DNA from: Rhizobium cauense
Lineage (GTDB): Bacteria; Pseudomonadota; Alphaproteobacteria; Rhizobiales; Rhizobiaceae
NCBI RefSeq assembly: GCF_019511525.1
Contig: NZ_JAEUAT010000004.1
Span: forward strand, 1 to 64,000
Direction of reading: 5' to 3'
DNA length: 64,000 bases
The first letter of the stretch is position 1. Each line of letters starts with the position of its first letter. Made by a program: the position numbers and the translations under genes. The notes beneath the pieces were generated by a model, which was given only the letters and a program-made list of their open reading frames with translations, did not search any database and had not been told where the DNA came from. Shown in pieces: positions 52,061 through 61,576 of the stretch.

Positions 52061-53644
52061 ATGCAGTCGCCGATCAAGATCAATATTGCCGATCTGCTCC
52101 GCCAGGGAGCATCCAACTTTGGTAGTTCTCCTGCACTGACATACAAGGGCGCCACCACCGGCTATATTGAACTGTGGCTGAACGCCTGCGGATTTGCATC
52201 TGCCCTTGATACCCTCGGAACGGCTTTGGGCGATCGGGTTGCCGTTCTTCTCGACAAACGGCTCGAAACTGTGGTCTCGATATTTGGCACTGCTGCTGCT
52301 CGCTGCGTGACTGTGCCGATAAACCCGATACTGAGACCACAACAGGTCGCCTACATAATGGCTGACTGTGACGTCAGTGTATTGGTAACATCTGCAGATC
52401 GACTGGCCCAACTCCATGGCCACCTCGTCGAGACGCCATCGCTCAAACATGTCATCCTTGTCGATGGCACGCGGGCTGAAGCAGGTACGGATGAAACGCA
52501 CCCAAGGACGCACTCATGGGGCGAACTCGTTTCAAGCGAGGCCCCCCCTCCGCCATTTGGAGGTGTGGACTGCGATGTCGCTGCCATTCTCTATACGTCT
52601 GGAAGCACCGGTAAGCCTAAAGGCGTGGTTTTAAGCCATCGCAACATGATCGTCGGCGCCGAGAGTGTAAGCCACTATCTCGGCAATGGTCCGCACGACA
52701 CGATCCTGTCGGTCCTGCCATTGAGTTTCGATGCGGGCTTAAGCCAACTGACGACAGCGTTCAATTCGGGCGCTCATGTCGTGCTGATGAATTATCTTCT
52801 GCCCGGCGATGTCATACGGCTCTGTGAGAAGTACGCGGTTACAGGGATCACTGGCGTTCCGCCGTTCTGGATCCAGGTCGGGGCTCTTGATTGGCCGGCC
52901 GAGGTCGGAGGGCGACTGCGTTACTTTGCAAATACAGGCGGACGGATGCCGAAGGCAACACTTGACCGGCTGCGTGCGTCCTTTCCCAATGCGGCTCCAT
53001 ATTTGATGTATGGGCTGACCGAGGCTTTTCGGTCGACCTACCTCGATCCGTCAGAGATCGACCGGCGGCCGGACTCGATCGGAAAAGCGATCCCTAATGC
53101 AGAAATTCTGGTGGTCCGGCCCGATGGGACACTCTGCAGTCCTGGGGAACCGGGCGAACTGGTTCATAGGGGCCCCCTCGTCGCGTTGGGATACTGGAAC
53201 GATCCTGTTCGTACCGGCGAGCGGTTTCGGCCGTGGCCAGGAACGGGCGCTGCCTGGCGGCAACCGGAAATGGCGGTGTTTTCCGGAGATACTGTCGTCA
53301 GGGATGAGGAGGGCTTCCTGTACTTCGTTGGGCGTCGTGACGAAATGATCAAGACGTCTGGCTATCGTGTCAGTCCAACCGAAATTGAGGAAGTTGCTTA
53401 CGCCTCGGGCCTGGCGCGCGATGCCGTTGCCATGGGCATTGACGATCAAGCACTCGGCCAGCGGATCGTGCTTGTTGCTAGCCCGATTGCCGAGACACTT
53501 GATGTAGGCGCCCTGCTGACGGCGTTCAGACATCGACTGCCACAATACATGGTACCTTCAAAAGTCGTCGAAATGGCATCCATTCCAACAAACCCAAATG
53601 GCAAGTTCGATCGCGTACTCTTGAGGGAGCAACTGGGACAGTGA
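52061..53644 (+). CDS. AMP-forming acyl-CoA/acyl-ACP ligase, exosortase-A-cluster type
   Basis: The 527-residue ANL-superfamily enzyme carries the adenylate-forming motif YTSGSTGKPKG (178-188), YGLTEAFRSTYL, and the hinge region GRRDEMIKTSGYRVSPTEIEE, with a C-terminal lysine in NPNGKFDRVLL. It activates a carboxylate as AMP-ester and loads it on CoA or a carrier protein. It resembles the AMP ligases linked to exosortase A polysaccharide clusters. Its stop overlaps the GTG start of the PLP decarboxylase (GTGA), and an ACP follows, so an acyl carrier route is likely. Confidence 0.9.
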   Translation: MQSPIKINIADLLRQGASNFGSSPALTYKGATTGYIELWLNACGFASALDTLGTALGDRVAVLLDKRLETVVSIFGTAAARCVTVPINPILRPQQVAYIMADCDVSVLVTSADRLAQLHGHLVETPSLKHVILVDGTRAEAGTDETHPRTHSWGELVSSEAPPPPFGGVDCDVAAILYTSGSTGKPKGVVLSHRNMIVGAESVSHYLGNGPHDTILSVLPLSFDAGLSQLTTAFNSGAHVVLMNYLLPGDVIRLCEKYAVTGITGVPPFWIQVGALDWPAEVGGRLRYFANTGGRMPKATLDRLRASFPNAAPYLMYGLTEAFRSTYLDPSEIDRRPDSIGKAIPNAEILVVRPDGTLCSPGEPGELVHRGPLVALGYWNDPVRTGERFRPWPGTGAAWRQPEMAVFSGDTVVRDEEGFLYFVGRRDEMIKTSGYRVSPTEIEEVAYASGLARDAVAMGIDDQALGQRIVLVASPIAETLDVGALLTAFRHRLPQYMVPSKVVEMASIPTNPNGKFDRVLLREQLGQ

Positions 53645-54867
53645 GCGTACATCCTTCCATTGACATGTTCGAGGTAGCCGAAGACTGTTTGGCAGTTGGC
53701 GGCGTCCGCCTTGATCGACTCGCCGAGCGGGTCGGAACAACACCGTTCTTCGCGTATGATCGACGTTTGATAACTGCTCGGGTGGCCTATCTTCGTTCTG
53801 TTCTCCCGAAAGACGTCAAACTCAGCTATGCCGTCAAGGCCAACCCGATGCCGGCGGTGGTCCAACACCTTTCTAGCCTTGTCGATTCACTCGACGTTGC
53901 GTCAGCGTTCGAGATGAAGACTGCACTCGATACGGTCGTGCCCGCTTCCTGCATAAGCTTCGCAGGTCCTGGCAAGACGTCGGCCGAACTGACGCAAGCG
54001 GTCGCCGCTGGCGTGACGATCGAGATGGAATCGGAAACGGAGGCTTGGCGCATCATCGAAGCCGGCAATCGTCTTGGTATCCGCCCCAAAGTGGCCTTGC
54101 GGGTAAACCCCGATTTCCAGGTCAAGGGCTCCGGGATGAAGATGGGCGGCGGCCCGCAACAGTTTGGTGTAGATGCGGAAGAGGTACCGTCGCTGCTTTC
54201 AAAACTTGCCAGTGCAGATCTGGATTTCCTTGGCTTCCACGTATTTGCGGGTTCGCAAAATCTCCATTCGCACATACTTTGCGAAGCCTTGTCTCGTAAT
54301 GTCGAACTCCTGCTAAAGCTAGCTGAAAGCTACGGGCAGTCTGTTCGATACCTGAATCTCGGCGGTGGTTTTGGGATTCCGTATTTCGAAAAAGATGATC
54401 CGCTCGATCTAGTGCCCGTTGGCAAAAGGCTGAATGAACTGGTTGAAACTGCTATACGGCCTTCAATGCCTGATGCAAGGATTGCGATCGAACTCGGTCG
54501 CTACCTCGTCGGGGAGTCTGGCGTCTACGTAACCAAAGTTGTTGACCGCAAGGTTTCGAGAGGACGCACCTATCTTGTCGTCGACGGCGGGCTTCATCAT
54601 CAGTTGGCCGCATCAGGCAATTTTGGCCAGGTGATCCGTCGGAACTACCCGATCGTCATTGGAAACAAGATGAGCAGACATGAGCGCGAGACCGTGTCGG
54701 TAGTCGGTTGCCTCTGTACTCCATTGGACTTGCTGGGGGACAATGTCTGCTTGCCACCCGCCGACGTCGGCGACCTTGTCGTGATCTTTCAAGCGGGTGC
54801 CTATGGTCTGACAGCCAGTCCTACCGCATTTTTGGGGCATCCGATGCCGCCGGAAGTGCTCGTCTAA
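53641..54867 (+). CDS. PLP-dependent amino-acid decarboxylase (DAP/ornithine type), exosortase-A-cluster type
   Basis: This 408-residue fold-type III enzyme carries the PLP lysine Lys66 in SYAVKANPMP, the LNLGGGFGIPY motif, GRYLVGESGVY and the C-terminal PADVGDLVVIFQAGAYG stretch around the second active-site region. The family includes diaminopimelate and ornithine/arginine decarboxylases. The closest named group I recall is the decarboxylase linked with exosortase A clusters. Its GTG start overlaps the ligase stop and the ACP gene follows 54 nt later. It may decarboxylate an amino acid bound to the ACP or free, providing an amine for the polysaccharide; substrate unknown. Confidence 0.9.
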   Translation: MSVHPSIDMFEVAEDCLAVGGVRLDRLAERVGTTPFFAYDRRLITARVAYLRSVLPKDVKLSYAVKANPMPAVVQHLSSLVDSLDVASAFEMKTALDTVVPASCISFAGPGKTSAELTQAVAAGVTIEMESETEAWRIIEAGNRLGIRPKVALRVNPDFQVKGSGMKMGGGPQQFGVDAEEVPSLLSKLASADLDFLGFHVFAGSQNLHSHILCEALSRNVELLLKLAESYGQSVRYLNLGGGFGIPYFEKDDPLDLVPVGKRLNELVETAIRPSMPDARIAIELGRYLVGESGVYVTKVVDRKVSRGRTYLVVDGGLHHQLAASGNFGQVIRRNYPIVIGNKMSRHERETVSVVGCLCTPLDLLGDNVCLPPADVGDLVVIFQAGAYGLTASPTAFLGHPMPPEVLV

Positions 54868-54921
54868 TCGTCGTCGTTACCGAGATCCGCTTTTCGATCT
54901 CCAAAATAAATGTGAGGCATC

Positions 54922-55197
54922 ATGAACCCTTCAACATTTGAGTCCGTGAAAGATGTTATCGCCGAAACCCTCGGCATCGAAGATAGGACCCGCATCGCGG
55001 ATCCCTCGACTCCGCTTTTCGGCAATTTGCCTGAACTTGATTCATTCGCTGTGCTGAGCTTGGCGCAAGCTCTCGAAGCCCGCTTTGGCATCCATATAGA
55101 TGACGAGGATTTCAGCGCTGAGTTGTTCGAGACGGTCGGCTCGCTCGCGTCATTTGTTGATCAGCAAATTGCGGCGCCGCAAGTTGCCGTCGGTTAG
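54922..55197 (+). CDS. Acyl carrier protein of the polysaccharide modification module
   Basis: This 91-residue carrier has the pantetheine attachment site Ser41 in LPELDSFAVLSLA, a variant of the usual DSL motif, and the acidic helical pattern of ACPs (IHIDDEDFSAELFETVGSLA). It would be charged by the upstream AMP ligase. A phosphopantetheinyl transferase is not present in the window. The ACP follows the decarboxylase and precedes a glycosyltransferase gene, supporting its use in making a sugar substituent and not fatty acids. Confidence 0.92.
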   Translation: MNPSTFESVKDVIAETLGIEDRTRIADPSTPLFGNLPELDSFAVLSLAQALEARFGIHIDDEDFSAELFETVGSLASFVDQQIAAPQVAVG

Positions 55198-55216
55198 GGA
55201 CAGGGGTCGTGAACCA

Positions 55217-55244
55217 CTCGCAATGGCCCTTTGCAAATTGCGAG
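55217..55244 (+). terminator. Hairpin between the ACP and glycosyltransferase genes
   Basis: CTCGCAAT and ATTGCGAG form an 8-bp stem around a 12-nt loop. No U tract follows, so it may be an attenuator or a processing site that lowers expression of the downstream genes. Confidence 0.4.
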
Positions 55245-55274
55245 TAAGGCGAAACTCAGGTTGGTGAGGGGAAC

Positions 55275-56237
55275 ATGACGGCCGTGGCGAGCAATGCACT
55301 TGATCATGGACGTAGGCCCAACGACAAAGGGTCGAGCGTTGCAGTGGTCATCGTGACGTTTAACAGTGCCGATGCCCTGCCGGCGCTATTGAATTCCCTC
55401 GTCGATGGCTTGGACGAGGTGAATGGGTTTGAAATCATTGTCGTCGATAATGATTCCAAAGACGGATCGGCAGAAATCGCGGAGGCTCACCGGCTGCGCC
55501 CCACCGTCATTCGAACGGGGAGAAACGCCGGCTACGCTGCAGCGATCAATATCGGTTCAGAAAGAGCAAACACTAGCTCTCACTTGCTAATTCTAAATCC
55601 CGATCTGCGGCTCTATCCGGGGGCGGTGAAGCCACTAATTGAACTCGTTGCGTCATCGACTGTGGGAGTGGTCGTTCCGATAAACTTTAGGGAAGATGGG
55701 ACGATCGATCCCACGCTACGGCGCGAGCCCTCGATTGTCACAGCCTGGGCAGATGCGATTCTAGGCGGCAAGCTGGCTTCGCGGCTCGGGTTGGGAGAAA
55801 TAATTGATGAGTCGCGTCATTACGATCAGCGTCGGCCTGTTCAATGGGCGACGGGATCCGCTCTCCTCGTTTCGGCTAACGCGCGCAAAACTGTCGGTGC
55901 GTGGGATGAATCATATTTCCTTTACAGCGAAGAGGTGGATTATCAACGAAGGATCCGCGAGGCTGGATTTGAGATTGTGTATGAACCGCGCTCGAAGGTA
56001 ATGCATGCCAGCGGAGGAAGTGGTACGGGGCCTCGGCTCTTTGCATTACTAACCGCAAACAGAATTCGCTACTATCGCCGTCACCATGGGGCGCTACGAA
56101 CTTTGATTTTCAAACTGGGGGTAGTCTTTGGACACGCTGCCAGATCGTGGCGTGGTGCATCCCATCGTGCTGCGATGATGAGTGCGGTCACTCCACATAG
56201 GTCGGCGGAAGCATTCGTGGAAAGCACGCGGGGCTAG
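55275..56237 (+). CDS. Family 2 glycosyltransferase (rhamnosyltransferase-like)
   Basis: This 320-residue GT-A enzyme has SVAVVIVTFNSADALPALLNSL, IIVVDNDSKDGS, RNAGYAAAINIGSERA and LLILNPDLRLYPGAV with the DxD-equivalent NPD. The acceptor-side region SYFLYSEEVDYQRRIREAGFEI is typical of rhamnosyltransferases such as WbbL. The C terminus is basic (HAARSWRGASHRAAMM). A ribosome site GAGGGGAAC precedes the ATG. It precedes the deacetylase gene by one nucleotide, indicating a shared transcript. Confidence 0.92.
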   Translation: MTAVASNALDHGRRPNDKGSSVAVVIVTFNSADALPALLNSLVDGLDEVNGFEIIVVDNDSKDGSAEIAEAHRLRPTVIRTGRNAGYAAAINIGSERANTSSHLLILNPDLRLYPGAVKPLIELVASSTVGVVVPINFREDGTIDPTLRREPSIVTAWADAILGGKLASRLGLGEIIDESRHYDQRRPVQWATGSALLVSANARKTVGAWDESYFLYSEEVDYQRRIREAGFEIVYEPRSKVMHASGGSGTGPRLFALLTANRIRYYRRHHGALRTLIFKLGVVFGHAARSWRGASHRAAMMSAVTPHRSAEAFVESTRG

Positions 56238-56238
56238 T

Positions 56239-56913
56239 ATGGCAACCACAGGCGCATACCCAATTGTCAATTTCCATGGCATAGGAGCGCCGCTGCGTCC
56301 GCTTGAGCCAGGAGAAACAGACTATTGGCTGGGTCGCGAGCGGTTCCAGACAATTCTTGACCTGATCGCGGATCACCCCAATCGTGAGAATATCCAGATC
56401 ACGTTCGACGATGGCAATACCTCCGATCTATTGATCGCGGCCCCTGAATTGAAAAACCGTGGTCTCAGCGCGGAGTTTTTTGTCCTGACCGGCCGCATCG
56501 GGCAACACGGATCTCTCGACATAGACGACATCCGGACCCTTCTCGGGATGGGGATGCGTATCGGAAGCCACGGTGTTGATCATCAAGATTGGACCAAACT
56601 TCCTGCCTCAATCCTTGCCTACGAGCTTGAAACGTCGCGGGAACGACTTACAGAAATATGTGAGGCGGACATTCGTACCGCATCGTTGCCATTCGGGTGG
56701 TACAACAACTCTGTTCTGTTGGAATTAAAGCGTTGTGGATACACCACGGCCTATTCAAGCAGCGGTGGAAACGCGAGGGTCGCGGATTTTCTGAAGCCGA
56801 GGACGTCAGTTCGAGCCGATACGACAGATATCACCGTAAACAGCGTCCTGGCGGGCCAAACTCCCATCTGGCGAAGTCTTCGCAGCCAAGTGCGGGCGCG
56901 ATTCAGAGTGTAG
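56239..56913 (+). CDS. NodB-type polysaccharide deacetylase
   Basis: The 224-residue protein has the NodB-homology motifs ITFDDGN (Asp57, Asp58) and SHGVDH (His111, His115), which bind the catalytic metal in CE4 deacetylases, and a later LPFGWYNN motif close to the PYG/FRP motif. It would remove N- or O-acetyl groups from a sugar residue or a lipid-linked intermediate. There is no signal peptide, so it probably acts in the cytoplasm before export. The ATG at 56239 is one base after the previous stop, and the next glycosyltransferase gene starts 14 nt later. Confidence 0.9.
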   Translation: MATTGAYPIVNFHGIGAPLRPLEPGETDYWLGRERFQTILDLIADHPNRENIQITFDDGNTSDLLIAAPELKNRGLSAEFFVLTGRIGQHGSLDIDDIRTLLGMGMRIGSHGVDHQDWTKLPASILAYELETSRERLTEICEADIRTASLPFGWYNNSVLLELKRCGYTTAYSSSGGNARVADFLKPRTSVRADTTDITVNSVLAGQTPIWRSLRSQVRARFRV

Positions 56914-56927
56914 ACGGAGGTTTTGAG

Positions 56928-58163
56928 ATGGCAAAGCTATTGCTGGTTGCACCGACGTGCAATGGAGAGGACATTGGAGAGGCGTGGGTCGCACATCAGT
57001 GGGCCCGGCGGCTCGGTGAGCGTCATGACGTGACCCTGCTTACATATCATAAGCAAGGCGCAACTCCTGCTTCACAACAACTGAGCAATGTCAAAATAGT
57101 CGAGTGGAGTGAGCCACCAATTCTAGGTCGGGCGGAGCGGCTGAACAGCATTTTAAAGCCGGGCTATATACCGTTTTACTACCGCGCACGACGTTGGATA
57201 CGCCAAGCGATATCGGACGGGGTCCGCTTCGATATCGTGCACCAGCCTGTGCCAGTTGCTATGCGCTATCCCTCACCGGCCGCAAATCTTGGTCTGCCAC
57301 TGGTTATCGGGCCGGTGGGCGGTGGACTGTCGACCCCGCCGGGATTTGCCGCTGATGACGGTTCGGCGCCGTGGTATACTAAGCTGCGGAGCATCGATCA
57401 GTATCGCCTGCGCTGGGACCCCCTTTTGCGCGCCAGCTACGCGAGCGCTGATTGCGTTCTCGGTATCGCTGGATATGTCGAGGAGATCTTGTCCCCTGTC
57501 CGGGTGCGACGGTTCGAGGTGATGAGTGAAACGGGCATTGATGTCGTTCCCCCCTCCATCGACCGCTCAGCACGAGCAGGCCCGGTGCGCTTGCTGTACG
57601 CCGGGCGGCTCATCAGAACGAAAGGAGCACGTGACATCATTCGAGCCATGGCAGTGCTTCGCGATCTACCTGTTGAGCTGGCGATAGTTGGAGACGGTCC
57701 CGATCGGGGCGAATGCGAGGCACTTATCGCATCGCTTGATCTCGGTAAACGGATCTCAGTTTTAGGGTGGCGTCAAAAAGGTGAGCTTCCGCAGTTCTAC
57801 CGGGATGCCGACATCTTCGTGTTCCCAAGCTATCGCGAGCCAGGCGGAAACGTTGCGCTTGAAGCGATGAGCTTTTCACTGCCGCTTATCGTGGTTGACC
57901 GTGGCGGTCCTGGTAGTGCGACATCTGATCTTTGCGCAATCAAACTCGGGATTTCAACGCCAGAGGCCCTTGCTAATGACATCGCGGCTGCGGTGCGTAA
58001 GCTTGTGGCGAACCCCGAATTACGTGCGCGAATGGCTGCGGCGTCGTACGCTCATGCGCAGAAAACCGCACTGTGGTCAGCAAAGCTCGACCAGATGGAT
58101 GCGATTTATGCCGAATTAATGAACACACCCAAGCTCAGCTTAAGCCAGTCACGCTCGGCATAG
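56928..58163 (+). CDS. Family 4 glycosyltransferase
   Basis: This 411-residue GT-B enzyme begins MAKLLLVAPTCNGEDIGEAW, contains GPVGGGLSTPPGF (donor/acceptor loop), LLYAGRLIRTKGARDIIRAM, LAIVGDGPDRGECEAL and a FPSYREPGGNVALEAMSF motif corresponding to EX7E. GGAGG lies 8 nt upstream of the ATG at 56928; the longer frame would overlap the deacetylase gene. It is part of the GNAT-ligase-decarboxylase-ACP-GT2-deacetylase transcript. The sugar transferred is unknown. Confidence 0.92.
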   Translation: MAKLLLVAPTCNGEDIGEAWVAHQWARRLGERHDVTLLTYHKQGATPASQQLSNVKIVEWSEPPILGRAERLNSILKPGYIPFYYRARRWIRQAISDGVRFDIVHQPVPVAMRYPSPAANLGLPLVIGPVGGGLSTPPGFAADDGSAPWYTKLRSIDQYRLRWDPLLRASYASADCVLGIAGYVEEILSPVRVRRFEVMSETGIDVVPPSIDRSARAGPVRLLYAGRLIRTKGARDIIRAMAVLRDLPVELAIVGDGPDRGECEALIASLDLGKRISVLGWRQKGELPQFYRDADIFVFPSYREPGGNVALEAMSFSLPLIVVDRGGPGSATSDLCAIKLGISTPEALANDIAAAVRKLVANPELRARMAAASYAHAQKTALWSAKLDQMDAIYAELMNTPKLSLSQSRSA

Positions 58164-58335
58164 GCAGCGAATTGTCGTGTGTACTGCCCTCAAGCCATCC
58201 CTGGGCTAGTCCCTTTGGAGGACACAAGCATCGGAAGAACTAGTCGCCGCAGCAGATGGCTACGATTATTATTTTGGTCTGCTCATCTAAGAATTATCTC
58301 GAATGACAGGCAAGCGAGAATGAGACCAGGCAGAA

Positions 58336-59751
58336 ATGATAGCAATTAGCCACCGTGGCTCTCACAAGGAGCAGCCAGTTCTGCGCAGTTCTGCTGCCGA
58401 TCCGGGCGTTCGTTTGAATGTCAATGGTCGCACAAGGATCCATGGTCTAGCTTCCGAACACACGCGTTTGGCGTGGCCGGTCAAAGTCTTCCTATTGGGT
58501 CTGATAATCCCCTGGGTATTTCCGATTGGAACCGTGAATCTTTCTCTTTATCGGATTGTTCTCCTAGCCCTGCTCGTACCTTGTCTCTTCATGTGGCTGC
58601 GGGGAAAAGCTGGCAAGAAGAAACCGGCCGATTTCGGCCTTCTCCTTTTTTGTGCGTGGGCCGCGATTGCGTTCATCGCTGTTGAGGGTGTCGATCAAGC
58701 AATTGAGCCCGCGGGAATTCTCTTTATTGAGACCATGGGCTCGTACTTGCTGGCTCGCGTTTACATAAGAAATGTTCAAGACTTTCAAAATATGGTGATC
58801 TTTGTCGCCAAGTTGATTGTTTGCGTGTTGCCATTCGCTCTATACGAATGGGTAACAGGAAAAAATCTCCTCCTGTTGGCCTTTGGATCAATTTTCCGCA
58901 CGGAAGCTATAACTACGATGGCTCCCCGGATGGGATTTTGGCGCGTCCAGGGCCCTTTTAGCCATTCCATACTGTTTGGTACCTTCTGCGGGAGCATGGT
59001 CGCGCTGACTTGCTTGGCAACAAAGGGGAGACTTTCCAATCCTTCACGCCGTTCCCTAACATTTCTCGTGGGATTCGCTGCGTTACTATCGATGTCCTCT
59101 GCGCCCATCGGTGGTGTGTTTTTTCAAATTTCGCTGCTGTTGTGGAACTGGATTCTTGGCGGCTTCGCGGGTCGGTGGAAGTTGATTTGGACAATCGCCC
59201 TTCTGGGCTACCTTGTTGTCGAGCTTGGTTCGAACCAAACACCTGCGCAGTTCTACATCTCGCATTTCACATTCGAACAGCAAACCGGATGGTATCGGCT
59301 TTCGATTTGGGAATATGGCTCTGCGTCTGTCGCCAGCCATCCGTTTTTCGGAATCGGGCTGGGCGATTGGGCGCGGCCGGCTTGGATGGGAGACAGTGTC
59401 GACAACTTTTGGCTTTTGATGGCGATGAGGCACGGGTTGCCAGGCCTTTTGCTGATAGTCCTTTCCATGCTTAGTATCTGCTTTGCCATCGCGAAGACTA
59501 AGGGTAGTAGTCCTCAGGTCGACGATTGCAGAACGTCATATCTGATCTGCATGGTCGCGTTTGCTTTTGTAGGCTCAACCGTGCACTTCTGGGTGGCTGC
59601 ATACGCTTGGTTTTTCTTTATTGTCGGATCTGGCGTATGGATTCTTGACAGCAAACTGAGCCGGCACGCGGAAGGTAATCGCCTGCTGGGAATGGGACGC
59701 TATGCCCAAGGGGGAGGCCGGGCGGAAACGCCGTACCAGACAGCTCGCTGA
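58336..59751 (+). CDS. O-antigen ligase / Wzy-like polymerase membrane protein
   Basis: This 471-residue protein has about eleven hydrophobic segments and a large external loop with SNQTPAQFYISHFTFEQQTGWYRLSIWEYGSASVASHPFFGIGLGDW, the pattern of the Wzy_C/WaaL family. Such enzymes polymerise repeat units or ligate O-antigen to lipid A-core. Codon use is slightly more AT-rich than in the upstream island. The start at 58336 has AGGCAGAA upstream and is 172 nt after the preceding gene. It is the only polymerase/ligase candidate in the window. Confidence 0.88.
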   Translation: MIAISHRGSHKEQPVLRSSAADPGVRLNVNGRTRIHGLASEHTRLAWPVKVFLLGLIIPWVFPIGTVNLSLYRIVLLALLVPCLFMWLRGKAGKKKPADFGLLLFCAWAAIAFIAVEGVDQAIEPAGILFIETMGSYLLARVYIRNVQDFQNMVIFVAKLIVCVLPFALYEWVTGKNLLLLAFGSIFRTEAITTMAPRMGFWRVQGPFSHSILFGTFCGSMVALTCLATKGRLSNPSRRSLTFLVGFAALLSMSSAPIGGVFFQISLLLWNWILGGFAGRWKLIWTIALLGYLVVELGSNQTPAQFYISHFTFEQQTGWYRLSIWEYGSASVASHPFFGIGLGDWARPAWMGDSVDNFWLLMAMRHGLPGLLLIVLSMLSICFAIAKTKGSSPQVDDCRTSYLICMVAFAFVGSTVHFWVAAYAWFFFIVGSGVWILDSKLSRHAEGNRLLGMGRYAQGGGRAETPYQTAR

Positions 59752-60018
59752 AGCACTCGTCACTGCGCGGCTGACCATTGCGAGATGCGTACTTCGAAAA
59801 TCGGAAGTTAGGCGGCGAGCGCAGGGCAAAAGGAATATCCCTGCCCAAGAAGCCGTCAAGATCGCGCTTCCTGGAAATGCTGCGGACGTTCACAAGGATG
59901 AAGCGAGGTTTGCCCTTTATGCTGAGTGAGCCTATTGGTTGCGATCATAAGGCATACCGCAGTCTTAAGGGGGGCGAGGCCGTTTTCGCGGTGCGTGGCG
60001 CAGGACGGCCTGGCGCCG
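59752..60018. other. Convergent intergenic region without recognised genes
   Basis: Between the polymerase-like and asparagine-synthase-like genes, short frames on both strands lack ribosome-binding sites and similarity to known families. No terminator with a U tract was identified. Confidence 0.4.
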
Positions 60019-61482
60019 TCAGGCTCTTGCGCCCAAAAGCTGTCGTGCCTTTCTATAAGCGCGTTTCGGATTTCGTATCGCCGTGAGTGCAGGGGTCAGG
60101 ACGTCTCTGTAGTTGCCGTATTTGTTTATCGGGATCTCGGAAATTTCCTTCCACGACCGCTCTATCTGTTGCAAATAGATGTGTCCCTTACGTCTGACAT
60201 CAGGCGGCAACGAGAGCATGTCCGCGTAGTTTGCCCTGGAAATCATCGGATGCAACTCTTGCTGCTTGGGTTTTACATAAGAATCGCAAAACCCCCATGA
60301 GCTCATTCTAAGCTCGATATACGCGAGATCGAGGATCAGGAAGGCGTCGAAATGTGAAATCGGAGCAAGCCACGCGGCGACCGAACGCAATAGCTCGTCA
60401 TCCTGCGGTAGCTTTAGCCGGCCTATCAGAGTTTTTGCGTCGATTGGAAGGTCCGGTCTGGCATTGAGCCAGAGGAAGCCGCGCCCAACCTCCCCGCCGA
60501 GGCCGCCGACAAAGTATCGTCCCTCCAGGGGGATGACGCTCGGATGCATCTTTACATTGTTCCCACCCACGCAATGACCGGCTCTGAGTTTCCAGAGTTC
60601 CGCCTGTTTGGGCGTTGCCTCACGATAGGCCAACAATTCGTGCGGTAATTTGAATTTTGTCGCTAGGCGTCGTGCACAGGCGACATCGATGTCAGCATTG
60701 GGTGCTCTGACTGTTGCGAAGGACACCTCACCAAGGAGGTCTCGACAACAAGAAAGTAATAGGCGTGAATCGCTACCCGCAGTCAAAGCCACGCTTGTCG
60801 TTCCGGTCCGAGCCAGAATTTCGATGGTTTGTCTAACCCGTTCGAATATCCTTGCGCAGGTCAATGTCGGATCCGAAGAAACTTCGAGGGGACGGCTTGG
60901 CCAGTGACGAGTAACGGCCCAAGTGTCGAGATCCAGATAATGATTGCAGAGGAGGCGATTGATCCCAGTGTGAGCTGTTAGGTCGCCTGTAAACCAACCG
61001 GCGTTGTCGACATCAAGAGCCTTGTAAAGCCGTGCTCGAAAACGCTGTTTATATTTATCACCGGCTAGCAGGGCGGCCGCCGTTGCTCCAGCTATCCGAG
61101 CGTCGCGATCATAAACAAGCGATATGGTGCCGTTTGCGTCGAGGTAGATGCGCCTGTGCATTGCAGTGCTTAGCAAGAAAAGAAAGCTGCCTGACAGCTT
61201 ATAAATGTGCTCCTCGACGAACTCATCAATATTGTCACCTTCTCCAAGTGCGGCTGGGAGCGTGTAGCGACCGGTGATCACCCGGCCGCCCTCGAGATCG
61301 ATCGGTGTCCCCACAAGCACCCCAATTTGGTCGCCATCCGCACCATACACGTTCAGGACTCTTGTGAGCGGAGCGAGGGAAACGTGCAAACTGCCAACTT
61401 GTAGCTGAGACCAGCCACTTCGAAATTTAGGCTCGGTGGAAACGAGAAACTGCCCGTCGAGTTGTTCAGATTCTGTCAACAT
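60019..61482 (-). CDS. Asparagine-synthase-like protein of the polysaccharide cluster
   Basis: The 487-residue protein contains the ATP pyrophosphatase signature SVALTAGSDSRLLL (about residues 247-260) of asparagine-synthase-family enzymes, and an N-terminal region resembling a degenerate class II amidotransferase domain. The catalytic Cys2 of glutamine-hydrolysing forms is absent (it starts MLTESEQ), so an external amine source, ammonia or an amine, would be used. Related proteins in envelope clusters amidate or amino-modify sugar acids. It is in a minus-strand unit behind two glycosyltransferases. Its link to the PLP decarboxylase product is an appealing guess. Confidence 0.75.
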   Translation of the reverse strand: MLTESEQLDGQFLVSTEPKFRSGWSQLQVGSLHVSLAPLTRVLNVYGADGDQIGVLVGTPIDLEGGRVITGRYTLPAALGEGDNIDEFVEEHIYKLSGSFLFLLSTAMHRRIYLDANGTISLVYDRDARIAGATAAALLAGDKYKQRFRARLYKALDVDNAGWFTGDLTAHTGINRLLCNHYLDLDTWAVTRHWPSRPLEVSSDPTLTCARIFERVRQTIEILARTGTTSVALTAGSDSRLLLSCCRDLLGEVSFATVRAPNADIDVACARRLATKFKLPHELLAYREATPKQAELWKLRAGHCVGGNNVKMHPSVIPLEGRYFVGGLGGEVGRGFLWLNARPDLPIDAKTLIGRLKLPQDDELLRSVAAWLAPISHFDAFLILDLAYIELRMSSWGFCDSYVKPKQQELHPMISRANYADMLSLPPDVRRKGHIYLQQIERSWKEISEIPINKYGNYRDVLTPALTAIRNPKRAYRKARQLLGARA

Positions 61483-61576
61483 TTGCTTATCCCTCAGCTC
61501 TCAGTGGATGACTGCCCACTTGGCCAACCCCGGGACTCCAGGCGTCCCGGAGCTCCTGCTAGATTCAATTGGCTCG

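Noticed and set aside
59702..59929. 75-codon basic frame after the polymerase-like gene
   Set aside because: It begins inside the preceding gene, has no ribosome site and its composition is not protein-like.
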